From Saprolegnia diclina VS20 (taxonomy: Eukaryota > Oomycota > Saprolegniomycetes > Saprolegniales > Saprolegniaceae): 38,820 bases of DNA. Position 1 is the stretch's first letter. The number at the start of each line of letters is the position of its first letter. The DNA lies in contig NW_008246069.1 in assembly GCF_000281045.1 (NCBI RefSeq), positions 169,419 to 208,238 of the forward strand, in the 5' to 3' direction. The notes beneath the pieces were generated by a model. The model made no database searches. It saw only the letters and a list, made by a program, of their open reading frames with translations, and had not been told where the DNA came from. The position numbers and the translations under genes were made by a program. Below, in pieces: positions 18,625 through 29,196 of this stretch.

Positions 18625-19903
18625 TTACCAGTCGTCGTCTTCGAGCGCGTCGTTGAGGAGGTCAGCCGCACTGGCTTGGGTAAACGTCACGACGCGGCGC
18701 GCGGGCATCACAAAGTCGACGTCGAAGTCCTCCGGCAGAGTCATTTCGATCCCGGTCTCATCTTCCTGTGTGCCGGGTCGGTCGAATGGAGGTACCGACG
18801 GCGGCGACGCCATCGGTAGCGTGCGCTTCACGGGCAACAATGGCTTGAGTGGGACGGGGGCCGGACTCACGTTCTCGGAGCTCGTGATCGAGACGGCGGG
18901 GCTCGCGCCGGTCGGCTTCTTGCTCTGCGGCTTGAACGACTTCCACGCCCACTTACCTTTGGGCTTGCCCCCCTTGGGTTTCGACGCCTCGGGCAGCGGC
19001 GCCGGCGCCTTGGACGACCGCTGGATCACTTGACGCTGCGTCATGAGCGCGAGGTCCGCCGACGTTGTCGCCGCGAGCGAGCTGTCTTCGAGCACCTCGA
19101 TCACGTCGCCTTGGTCGCGATGAAACGCCGCAACGTCCTCGTCAAATGCGTCGGTCGCAGGGAAGAGGTGCACAATGTTGCCGGCGCAAATGTTCAAGTA
19201 CTGCTGCCGCCGCTCGACAGGCATAAAGACCGTCACCTAACCCTAGTTGTCTCTACCTCCGAGCACAGACAGATGCGTACATTGCGCAGGACAAGACCGG
19301 TGCCCTTGACGAGCGCGATACCAATGGCATCGACTACGTCGCGGTGAAAGTACCCGTCGATCGACCCAAGCGGATCCTATGGCCATGGATCGACTAGGAT
19401 CAACCTACTAACTAAATATTCCAGGACGTACGTGGAAGGTGGCGATGATTTCTTCGTCAACGTACTTGGCCGACTGGATGAGCACAAGCAAGTCCTAGCA
19501 TAGCCATGGCTCTCTCGCCTGCAGAGATAAGGACGATGCTAGCACCTCTTCGACGATGCCCGAGGTCTGGAAGCCCGCGGCGATCTGCTCCGTGTTCATG
19601 CGCAGCCGGCTCAGGTCGATCCCGCCTAGAGGATGATGATGAGCATGAGGCTTCGCTCATAAGCTAGTGCTTATGCTACCGTTGATGACGCCTTCGGTCG
19701 GGTTCAGGTCCATGTACTGGCACATCTCGATCCACGGGCCGTGCTCAAAGTCGGTGCTCTCAAGGAGTTGCATCGCGCTTGGCCCGCCATGGTCGGTCCT
19801 AGGACAATGCTCGATGGCGAGCGCGACGTCGTCGTCGTACGTACTGTAGCGTCTGATGGCGCTTCCGCCATAGATCGCCGAGCGGGCCGTTGATCTTGCG
19901 CAT
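18625..19903 (-). CDS. HROB-like homologous-recombination OB-fold protein
   Basis: Six exons (introns 19237-19280, 19377-19431, 19495-19545, 19626-19679, 19799-19844), 342 residues. The central part matches HROB (C17orf53), which loads the MCM8-MCM9 helicase during homologous recombination: RKINGPLGDL near the N-terminus, LVLIQSAKYVDEEIIATF, DPLGSIDGYFHRDVV, GTGLVLRNVTVFMP, and QQYLNICAGNIVHLFP. The C-terminal 150 residues are disordered, with Lys/Pro-rich stretches and an acidic end (LLNDALEDDDW). The start used is the ATG at 19903. HROB proteins usually have a longer disordered N-terminus, so a missed 5' exon is possible, but the malate synthase promoter leaves only 170 bp. It converges on the membrane-protein gene with a 36-bp gap. 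Confidence 0.78.
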
Positions 19904-20073
19904 GGGCGTGGCTACATGCACCTAGGTATCGCTGCCCGGAAGCATCATCATCCTACTACCTCGGTCGTCGTCGTCGCCTTGGCCGTGCATGCTTGAAGCG
20001 CCACGCTCAATCTCGCGTCTGATTGGCTTACACACCGTATCCGGTCTCCGAGTTTTGGATTTTCGGTTTGACG
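19904..20073. promoter_or_regulatory. Short bidirectional promoter between HROB-like and malate synthase genes
   Basis: 170 bp separate the two start codons. An inverted CCAAT box (TGATTGG, ATTGG at 20022-20026) lies about 48 bp before the malate synthase ATG. No TATA box is evident. Confidence 0.45.
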
Positions 20074-22130
20074 ATGGCAGCGCAGGACCGGCTCGCACGG
20101 ATTCGCGCCCACCTCCAGGCCATCGACGTCGCCGTGTACGTAGCGAGCGAGGCCTCGCCGGCAGCATCGCCCGACCCCGCCAAGCTCGCGACGGTGCTTC
20201 CGCCGGCGGCCCAAGCGTTCCTCGCCGGCTTGGCGAATGCGTTTCGGGTCGACGTTCGGGCGCTGCACGTCGCACGCCTCCAGCGCCAGCTCGAGCTCGA
20301 TCTGTGCAGCAGCCTCGAAGAGGCGCACGCCACGTGTGTCTTTCGCAACGGTCCGTACGTCGACGGCGACGCGTGGACCATCGACCCACTGCCCGAGGTC
20401 CTGCACGATCGCGGCGTGGACATTGGCGACACGTCGCCTGCGCGCACCGACGAGCTTGTCGCGGCAATCAATTCGGGTGCGCAAGGCGTTCAAGTGGACA
20501 TGGACGACGGTCACTGCCCGTCGTGGAAGAACGTCATCCACGGGCACTGGAACCTCTTGCACGCTGCACGTGGAACGCTGCCAGGCATCACGCATTCGTC
20601 GCCCGCGCTGCTCTTACCGCGGCCACGTGCCTGGAACATGGACGAAGAGGTATTCCATGCTGCTGTGGCTTGGCTCATGCACGCTGCCGTCGCATTAGCA
20701 CGTCTTGGTACACGGCCACGCAGTGCCCGGCGCGCTCTTTGACTTTGGCCTGCACATGTTTCACAGGTACTGCTCGACCAAGCGCGTCTCCTGCATCTGC
20801 CGTAGCGCCGCGCACTTGATCGCGACGGGCCGCGGCCCCTTTTTCTATTTGCCCAAGGTCATTGGCCTCTGCATAAAGGTGACTCGTCTTACGATGAACG
20901 TAGCTCGAGTCGGCGGCCGAGGCGGCGCTCTGGGCCCGCGTCTTTGCGTACACGGAAGCGACCCTTGGCTTGCCCGTGGTGCGCCCTCTCTGTCTGCGTC
21001 TTGGCTTGACACGCGCGGTAGCATTCCATCAAGGCCATCGTGCTCATCGAGCACATTTTGGCAGCGTTCGAGATGGACGCGATCTTGTATGAGCTCCGGC
21101 ACTACTCGGCGGGTACGCTCGCTGCGCTCTGTCGACGCTGACCCATGCGCGTGTACAGGGCTCAACTGCGGCATGTGGGACTATACGGCGTCCATCTTGA
21201 GCAAGTTCCGGTCGTTCCCTGCTGCGTCGCTGCCCGACCGGCAAGCCTACGTGTCGATGCAGACACCGTTCCTGGCGTGCGCTTTCAGATCCAAGCGCAC
21301 ATGACTGAGGCGGTGCGTAGGCACTACATGCGCCTCCTCCTCGCCACGTGCGCGCGACGCCGTGCACCGGCCACGACCGGCATGGTACCGTTCGTCCTCG
21401 AGCACGCCACGCCGGCGGAGGCCGCTGTGATGCTCGAGAAGACCCGCGCGGTATGCACGAGTGTGTCAAGAGAGCTTGCGTGTAAGGTGTGTAGGCCAAA
21501 TCGTACGAAGCGAATTGCGGGTCCCACGGCGCGTTGGTGTTTGACGTCTCGCTCGTGCCCATCGTCCAAGAGGTCGGTCGACATGTGCTGCCATGTGAGG
21601 TCGACTTTGAATTAGATCTTTGCGCAAAAAAGTCCGCGGGTCGTCGAAGCGGTGGCCACGCCAACTCCGCGCGATCTTCTCACGCTCCCGCGTGGCCACG
21701 TGACGATGCACTCGGTCGACTTCAACCTGCGCGTCGTCCTCGCTTACATTGAGGCGTGGGGGCGCCAAGATGGCATCGTCGTCCTTGACCACAGTGTCGA
21801 AGACTCGGCGACGGCCGAGATTGCGCGGTCCCAGGTACGCTTGCTACGAGACAGCCCCGACGTGACGCTTCGTAGCTCTGGCACTGGATCAAGTTTGAGC
21901 ATCCGCTTCAGGATACGGACTGCGTCGTGTCCATATCGTGCGTCTCCGCCTCACACGAGTCGACAACTTCATGTGAGACGCTCGATAGGCTCGTGCATGC
22001 GTTGCTCGCACAAATCGCCCATGCGTACGCGCCAGCGACGCGCCGCCTGACGCTCCATGTGCTCCAAGTGCAGCGCTTTCCAACGTTCTTGACGTCGTTC
22101 CTGCAGTCGCAGCGGCTCTTGTGGCAGTAA
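20074..22130 (+). CDS. Malate synthase (glyoxylate cycle), with N-terminal PTS2
   Basis: Ten exons (introns 20650-20698, 20767-20805, 20858-20903, 20979-21021, 21113-21158, 21277-21320, 21451-21494, 21573-21615, 21835-21875), 553 residues. It condenses glyoxylate with acetyl-CoA to malate. Family motifs are in order: INSGAQGVQVDMDDGHCPSW, a variant RPRAWNMDEEH for the usual RPRGWH, FFYLPKLESA, AIVLIEHILAAFEMDAILYE, GLNCGMWDY with the catalytic Asp, ATCARRRAPATTGM, and EDSATAEIARSQLWHW. The C-terminus ends LLWQ, so there is no PTS1. Residues 6-14, RLARIRAHL, fit the PTS2 consensus R-L-x5-H-L exactly and predict peroxisomal import through PEX7. Divergence from textbook motifs suggests a fast-evolving lineage rather than loss of function. 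Confidence 0.92.
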
Positions 22131-22172
22131 CGACAATATTGGCGTCCTCGGTATAAATGGTGATACTGCCTC

Positions 22173-24367
22173 TTACGTAAAGCTCTCCATACTCGCGACG
22201 TTGGTGTTTTCGACGACGTAGTAGCCCGAGCTGGACGAGGGCACGTCCGCTTTGGTTCGCTTGATGAACGCATCGACCACGACGTCGCGATTGCAGATCA
22301 AATCGAGCTCGGCGTCCGTGATGCCGCCGGTGGCTTCTTTTCGGATGGCAATGTCGTCCTTGAGCAGCGCTTCCAGCTCGTCGAGCGAGAGATGCGTCTC
22401 CTTTGTCGCCTTCTTCTGCGATGAAAACTCGCCGCGGCTCAAGACGACGCGCTCCAGCGTGCGCTTGGCGTTCGCGCGCTCGAGCATCCGGTTCTCAAAC
22501 GAATTCTCGACAATGAGACGGTAGACGGCCACGTCTTTAGTTTGGCCAATGCGGTGGCAGCGGTCTTGGGCCTGGCTGTCTTGGTGCGGGTTCCAGTCCG
22601 AGTCGTAGAGGATGACCGTGTCCGCGCCCGTCAAGTTGATACCGAGGCCACCGGCGCGCGTCGACAGCAAAAAGATCTGCAGCCCGCCGTTCGGATCATT
22701 GAACGCGTCCATCGAGCGCTGGCGGTCCCGAAAATGCGTCGCGCCGTCGAGGCGGCAGTACTCGTACGCCCGGAGCTGCATGAAATCTTCGAGGATATCG
22801 AGGACCTTGGTCATTTGGCTAAAGATGAGCACCTTGTGCTTGGCCGTGAGCAGACGCGTGAGCATCTTGTCGAGCACCATCATCTTGCCGGACGTCTCGA
22901 TCAGCGACTCGTTGGTCACGAGCTCGCCGTTCGCGTCCGTCTCTTCGTCAAACAGAAACGGGTGGTTGCAGCACTTGCGCAGCTGCATGGCGAGGTTCTT
23001 GGCCGAGCCCGCGCGCACCCCTACCGTGCAACAGAAAAGCTGATCGCCATCAAGTGGGTAGAGGAGCGCGTACCGGCATTGTACTTGCCATACTTTTGCT
23101 CCAGCTCGCCTTGGAGCTTGCGGTCCGCAATGAGCCGGTAGTAGTGTTCTTGGAGCTCCGTCATGGCGCAGTAGACAACGAGCTCCGTCTTGGACGGTAC
23201 GTCAGCGACCACGTCGTGCTTGAGACGGCGCAAGACAAACGGTCGGAGGATCTCGTGCAACTTCGAGACCACTTGGGATTTTTTGTGGTTGTTGAGCACG
23301 TCCTTCTTAGAGATAATGTCGTTGGTGCCCGTCGCGTCGCCCGACGAGAACCAGCTCTCAAAGAGCGCAAGGTCGTCAAAGACGTCCGGTAAGAGAAAAT
23401 TGAGGAGGCTCCAGAGCTCGCTCAAGTTGTTTTGCAGCGGCGTGCCCGAGAGCAGGAGGCGGTTCTCCGACTTGCACTTCTTGAGTTCGCGCATGAGGAG
23501 GCAGTTCATGTTCTTGAGACGATGGCCTTCGTCAATGATGATGTACTTCCAGACGTACCCAAGCGCTGTGAACGAGCTCGCATCGCGAATGATGACCTCG
23601 TACGACGTGATGATGACAGGAAAGTCGGCCTTTGCTTGCTTGCCACGGCCACCGAGCACCTTCTTGCGCATCTCGAGGCGCTCGGCGCTATTGCCATGGT
23701 ACACCAAGCACGGGATCGACGGCGTGAAGCGCTTGAACTCGTTCTCCCAGTTGGCGAGCGTCGAGAGCGGCGAGACCACGAGGAAGGGCCCGGTCACACC
23801 TTTCGCCTTGAGCTGCGCAATCATGCCAATGACCTGGACCGTCTTGCCGAGGCCCATCTCGTCGGCGAGGATGCCGTTGAGGCCGTTCTCGAAGAGGTTG
23901 CACATCCACTGGATGCCCTCGAGCTGGTACGAGCGCAGCGTCCCGCCCGTGAGCAAGCTCGGCTGCTTGAAGTTCATCTCGGCGACCGTGTGCGCGGCCG
24001 ATGCTTCGTTGATCTTCTGGAGCTTGGTCGCACCCGTCTTCTCGGTCTTGCGCCGCTTCTTCGAGTCCTTCTTGGGCGTCGTATCAGCCAAGGGCGCGTC
24101 CATGTTGGCGAGGAGAAACTTGGAGTACGCGCCGGCCTTCTCGAGGAGCGAGTCGAGCTTCTGGACGCGCTTGCTGTACGAGAGGCCGTCGAGGCCGTCC
24201 TCGGGCGTCGCGTCCTCGGCCTCGCGCTCGCCGGCGAGCTCGTCCTCGATCTGCTTGAGCTTGACGTCGACCGTCTCCTCGAGGCTTGCGTCCATGCTCG
24301 TCTCCTCCACGCGGCCGTCTACCTCGGGCGTGATGAGCTCCATCTTGGTCTCGGCCGTCGGCGCCAT
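22173..24367 (-). CDS. SNF2-family chromatin remodeller of the LSH/HELLS/DDM1 type
   Basis: Two exons (intron 23021-23073), 713 residues from the ATG at 24367; the frame is open 27 nt further but only to a TTG. The N-terminal 120 residues are acidic and coiled, with a basic KKDSKKRRKTEK patch. The ATPase follows: LRSYQLEGIQWM, Walker A in ADEMGLGKTVQ, VSPLSTLANWENE, CLVYHGNSAER, VIITSYEVIIRD, DEGHRLKN, SGTPLQNN. The second RecA lobe has KVLIFSQMTKVLDILEDF, STRAGGLGINL and QAQDRCHRIGQ. ISWI-type HAND/SANT/SLIDE and CHD chromodomains are absent, and YHGNSAER/TSYEV fit LSH/DDM1 best. Known homologues help DNA methylation, heterochromatin silencing and recombination repair. It is convergent with malate synthase (42 bp). 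Confidence 0.9.
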
Positions 24368-25136
24368 GGAATTCCGGTTTGATGCGAACTCCAAGATGGT
24401 ATTTTAATACCCGTGCATTTATTCGCCGCGAGGAGCATACAAAATGCAAGAGAACTATCTACGCGCGCAATTAAATGTGGGTTGCCATCCGAGTTGGCGC
24501 GCGCCAAAATCCACGCTCTCTCGCACCACCGGTGTCCTTTATCCGGATATCCGGATACCGAAAGATCGGCGCCACCTTGCCGTTTGCCGTTGGGCCACTG
24601 CACGACGGACGTGCCACGTATTGCAAACCAAATAAGAACTTGTTGGATGGTCGAGTGTCCATGAGCTTTGATTATGTCGTCGTGTTCGTAGGACAATGAC
24701 AGCGTAACCCACGAGCGCTTGCACTGCAGAGTACGTTGTAGGACGGTGGGAAGCAGGGCTCGAGGACAATCGTTCATTGTGGAAACACGCGCGCAAGGCG
24801 GTCCACAATGCTTCCCGCCAAAAGAAGGTGCGCTGTCGATTTGAAGGACATGGAGGTGCGTTGACGCACCTTGAATGAGAAAACTTGGAGCAAGGCAACG
24901 GATGCAGCCGCATCAAGGTCCTTTCAACACGGCCAGTGAGGCCCTTTGAGCACGACCAGTGAGGCTCGAGCGGAGTCCATGTCAACTGACACCGTAGTGG
25001 TGCAGATGTATGAAAGTGTTGCAATTTATTCGATGCCCTGTGCAGTTCGCAGAGCTGGGAGAGTCGTGAGGTTGCGTGTCACCAGCCTCGCAGATGGTTT
25101 TCGCCCCCTGTTCCTGAAGCATCCTCACAAGTCGAG
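24368..25136. other. Intergenic region with an 18-bp perfect palindrome
   Basis: No exon was recognised. TATCCGGATATCCGGATA at 24540-24557 is its own reverse complement. A short imperfect direct repeat, CACGRCCAGTGAGGC, occurs twice between about 24928 and 24965. Either could be a binding site for a dimeric regulator of the flanking divergent genes. Confidence 0.5.
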
Positions 25137-25574
25137 ATGCAAGGTCTCGAGATCACGTTCGGGTCGCCGCAGTACGAAGCCGCCGTGGCGCTGCGCTACG
25201 AGGTGCTGCGAAAGCCGCTGGGCATGCAGTTTGATCCTGAAGTCCTCGCCAAGGAAGGCTCGGACATTCACGTGGGGCTCGTTGACGGCGACGCCCTTCT
25301 CGCCACCGCCATGCTGCGTCCGGACGTCGACGGTGTCGCGTGGATGAAGCAAGTCGCGGTGCAGCCAAGCATGCACGGGAAGGGCCTCGGGCGCGTCCTC
25401 ATCGAAGCTCTCGAGACCATCGCGCGGCAAAAGAGCTTTTCGCACATCAAACTCCACTCGCGCGCCACCGCCGTCCCGTTCTACAAGAAGCTCGGGTACA
25501 CGACGTTTGGCGAGCCCTTTGACGAGGTCGGGATCCCCCACGAGGCTATGGAGAAGGTTCTTCTCATAGTGTAG
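25137..25574 (+). CDS. GNAT-family N-acetyltransferase
   Basis: Single exon, 145 residues, a typical stand-alone GNAT length. The N-terminal strand and helix carry ALRYEVLRKPLGMQF, a pattern seen in small bacterial-type GNATs. The acetyl-CoA signature is WMKQVAVQPSMHGKGLGRVL (Q-x-x-G-x-G-type loop at HGKGLG). Motif B follows, KLHSRATAVPFYKKLGYTTFG, with the late tyrosine. The acceptor is unknown. It shows no close resemblance to the GNAT half of the LCMT fusion. A possible AATAAA signal lies at about 25707, 130 bp past the stop. It has no introns, unlike most neighbours, and a bacterial flavour, so old horizontal transfer is possible but unproven. Confidence 0.88.
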   Translation: MQGLEITFGSPQYEAAVALRYEVLRKPLGMQFDPEVLAKEGSDIHVGLVDGDALLATAMLRPDVDGVAWMKQVAVQPSMHGKGLGRVLIEALETIARQKSFSHIKLHSRATAVPFYKKLGYTTFGEPFDEVGIPHEAMEKVLLIV

Positions 25575-25762
25575 CTACCTATAATCGACGTGTCATGTTG
25601 TAGCATGTCTTGTTGGTCCCACCCACCGTTTCGTGCAGGTTGAGCGGTTTCTATCTATCCAACTGTCTATCGATATCACTGGGCAAACGAAAAGCTGCAT
25701 GGATAGAATAAAGTAAGATCTTAGGTTTTCTGATGCGCGTAAAAGCGAGCTAGTTCGTCCAC

Positions 25763-28318
25763 CTACAATCGGTCGTTGAGCTGGTCGAAGCTCACAATGT
25801 CTGGCTGGAGGCCTTTTCGGAGGCGCGTGGCCGCGACAAGCTTGCCGGCCAAAGTCGCAGCGCTGAGCGGGTCGCCCTCGACGACCTTGTAATGGTCAAA
25901 CCAGCACTGCGGGAACGCCTTCCCGCCCGTCTTGGCCCGGAGTGCCTCGGTGATCCCAAACGACTCGACGACCGGCACGTGTGCGCGCAGGTGAAGCATG
26001 CCGTTGGCTTTGGGCTCCTCGCCAATGACGACGCCGCGGCGAAGGTGCAGCACCGTGTAGACGCCACCAATCACGTCTTGCGGGCACTGCACCTCGACCA
26101 TGAAAACGGGCTCGAGCAATGCCGGCGACGACGCGAGCTGGCACGCGTGCACGACGCGTCGCGCCGCCGGAAGAATCTGGGCCGTCCCGCGGTGCGCAGC
26201 GCTCGAGTGGAAGAGAACATCGACGAGGTTGACGCGGGCGCCCGAAACCACTTCGTCACAGAGGACACCGGCGGACGTTGCCCACTGGAAGCCACGCATG
26301 ACGCCGTCGCGAATGTCGAGCGTGTTGGCGACCCCCTTGGTCTGGTCGACAAAGATGTTGGACCCGAGGTGGTCGGGGCCGTAGCCCCATATCTTGCGTC
26401 CGTCGAGCGCGTCCCATCCGTGCTCGTCGGCAAGGTACCGCGCGCGTATCTTGGGGTCACTGTGGTCGGCCATGACAACCTCGCGCGCCTCCATTGCGGC
26501 CACGAGCGCACCACTTAGCGGCTCGGCCGAGCAAAAGAGTCGATTGTGTTTGTTGCTCGACTTGGCCAAACAAACGGTCGCACTCGGTGCGGTGATGGTT
26601 TCACGGTACGTGACCACCGGGTTGCTCACGCGCAGCGGCGTGCGCCCCATAAAGTCTTCCTGGAGATCGTGGAGGCAAATCTCGAGGTGGAGCTCGCCCG
26701 CGCCGGCGATGATGTGCTCGCCGGTTGTCTCGGTGTAGCAGAGCACCATCGGGTCCGACTTGGCAAGGCGCTTCATGCCTTCGAGAAGCTTGGGAAGGTC
26801 GGCCGGCGACTCGGGCTCGACCGCAACGCGCACGACGGGCGACACTGAAAACTTCATGGTGCGAATCGTACACGCGGTCTCGGACGTCGTGATCGTACCG
26901 GTCTTGAGAAGGTACTGGTCCACGCCGACGAGGCCGCACGTGCTACCCGCGGGGACATCCGGCATCGCTTCGACGGACCGGCCCATCATGACGACCGTGC
27001 GCTGGATCGTCTTGTTGACCCAGAGATCAGTGCTGCTGCCCGGCACGTAGTTGGGCCCGAGGAGCCGGACCTTCTGGCCCGTGGCGATCTTGCCCGAGAA
27101 GACACGGCCAAACGCGTAGAAGCGAGTCCGATCCGCCGACGTTGGCACCATCTTGGAGACGTACATGACGAGCGGGCCGTTGACGTCGCAGTTGCGGATG
27201 CCCTCGGCGCACTCGTCGTCGAGCGGACCGTCGTAGAGCGTATCGACACGATAGCGCTGGGCAACCACCGGCGACGGAAGGTGATTCTCGAGCATGCTCA
27301 GGAGCGCATCGCTCGCCGGCAGCCACGTTTGCATGATGCGCTTGAGCAGCTTGCGCTCAAGAAGCGCGTTGCCGTCGGCGTCCACGAGCGCACTGGGGGC
27401 CACACCGATGGAGGCAAGAATCTTGGCCAGCTTCTTGGACTGCTGCTTCATGACAGCGTCGACGAGCTGGTAGATTGGGTCGAGCACAAACTGCACAAAG
27501 GCGCGCGGGAACGACGGATCGCGCCGCGTGGTCCACACCTTGCGCACTGGGTCGTAGCCCCAGTCGCCCCAGAGCTTGGGGGCAAGCTTGGCCGCGTCCA
27601 TGCCAAACTTGGCGGCGTACATGTTGGCAAAGGTCGCGAGGGTAAAGCCCCATTGGTGCAGACCCGACCCGAAGGCGACGTTGCCGACATCCGGATACAC
27701 TTGGACATCGCCGAGCGCGGCGTCCGCGCACGTCGAGAGGACGACGTTGACGCTCTCGACCGCACGGCGAAGCGATTGGTAGCACTCCTCCGGCTCGAGC
27801 TGGAGTTCGAGAAGCGCGCGATCGACCTTGTTGACCATGAGCACGGGCTTGACGCGCTCCGCCATGGCTTGGCGAAGGACCGTTTCGGTCTGGACGCACA
27901 CCCCGTCGATGGCGTCGACCACGACAAGCGCACCGTCCGTGACACGAAGCGCCGCCGTGACCTCCGACGAGAAATCGACATGACCCGGCGAGTCGATCAA
28001 GTTGACGAGGAGCGGGTTGCCCTTGGCCGTCTCAAAGTACATGGAGAGACCTGTCGACTTGATGGTGATGCCGCGGTCCTTCTCGTCGTCGCGCGTGTCA
28101 GTGTAGCGCGCACCGCCGGCCGCGCCATGCGAGATGATGCCGGCCTTGGCCACCAAGGCGTCGGTTAGCGTCGACTTGCCGTGGTCGACGTGCGCAATCA
28201 CAGAGATGTTGCGGACGTTGGCCGGCGTGGACATGAGGGCGTGGAGCTGGGCAATCGTGAAATTGACCTAGAGACGCGTTTTTTAGGATTTGGTTGTTGC
28301 GATAGCGGCGTGTACCAT
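25763..28318 (-). CDS. Elongation factor 2-like GTPase with ATG-only first exon
   Basis: Two exons: the ATG alone at 28316-28318, then intron 28268-28315, then one 2505-nt exon; 835 residues. Removing the intron restores the canonical EF-2 beginning MVNFT. All G motifs are present: G1 AHVDHGKST at 26-34, G2 in RGITIKST, G3 DSPGH, G4 NKVD. Domains II-V are all there (GELHLEICLHDL in III, KIWGYGPD, DQTKGV, FPQCWFDHYK in V). EF-2 translocates peptidyl-tRNA. It is divergent: the loop holding the diphthamide histidine, normally HRGGGQ, is HRGTAQ here (His693). EF-2 genes are usually very conserved, so this may be a second, specialised copy rather than the main factor. An alternative start at the internal ATG (28234) would lose the conserved N-terminus. 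Confidence 0.9.
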
Positions 28319-29196
28319 GGTGCGGATAAAGTGGTTAGCGAGAGGCGGGGGTGGTTTGTTTTCGGGAAATTGAAAAGTGAGCATGCCTCAAAGAGGTTTG
28401 GTGACCTTGCTGTTGTTCGTGACGGACCCGCGAAGATGCTGGGAACGGTTCCTCGGGGATTTGATGTGGTTTTGGTCGGCATGCGACAAGCGCAAAGATC
28501 GCACACATTCTCAAAATAGGAATGGTGGTTGAACTTGCCGTAAATCGTGTGGATGAGTGATGGTCGTCGTTGCCTTTGCCAGACGAGATATGACCTTCGA
28601 CGCGCACCAAAGATACTCTGGGTTCTTGGCGGTTGTCCTTCCAGCAACTATATGTTGGTGGATGCAATGTCGCTCGTATCGGTAGTAGTGCGGACACCAA
28701 AATAATTGTGAAGGCCAATATAGCTAAACCGAGACCTAGACGGGGCGGCTATATTGCTACGTTGTTGAGCTCTCAATTTCCAACTGCAAGCAGAGCTGTG
28801 CTGCGTTGGGATCAGGGGCCGTATCCACAACAATAAATACCGCTGCACTTACTGCGGCTCATATGCTATTTCCACACCCCGCGGGGACTTCCTTTAGCGC
28901 CGGAATTACTAGAGCTCTAGCTCATAGATCGACTATTCATCTATACACAGCCTACCCTACGTGTTATCGAACCTTGACCAGTCGCCGACCCAGCAACAAC
29001 ACAGCGACGCCATTTTCTCTCAGGAGGCCACAGCAGTGCTTTCAAAATGGCATACTAGTACTTCTACACTTGGCTAAAATAGTGTGTTGCTTCAATTGAT
29101 GCTGATGTACGCCTGTCTGTCTCGATCGAAATACTGTTCCAGTACAAGTGTATGTGTTGCTGTCAAGGTAAAAATAGTATCGTTTCATGTACACGC
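28319..29196. other. Divergent intergenic region, no gene seen
   Basis: About 880 bp between the EF-2-like gene and the membrane-protein array. No exon chain or RNA gene was recognised. It is more AT-rich than the genes and includes an imperfect inverted repeat around 28641-28661 (CCAGCAAC...GTTGGTGG). Confidence 0.4.

Noticed and set aside
23432-24382. 316-codon plus-strand frame, and another at 23190-24407
   Set aside because: Antisense to the SNF2 ATPase exon, whose motifs are unambiguous.
24539-25024. 161-codon minus-strand frame
   Set aside because: Runs through the perfect palindrome and direct repeats; no family texture.
27281-28168. 295-codon plus-strand frame over the EF-2 gene
   Set aside because: Antisense shadow of a GC-rich conserved gene; no family features.
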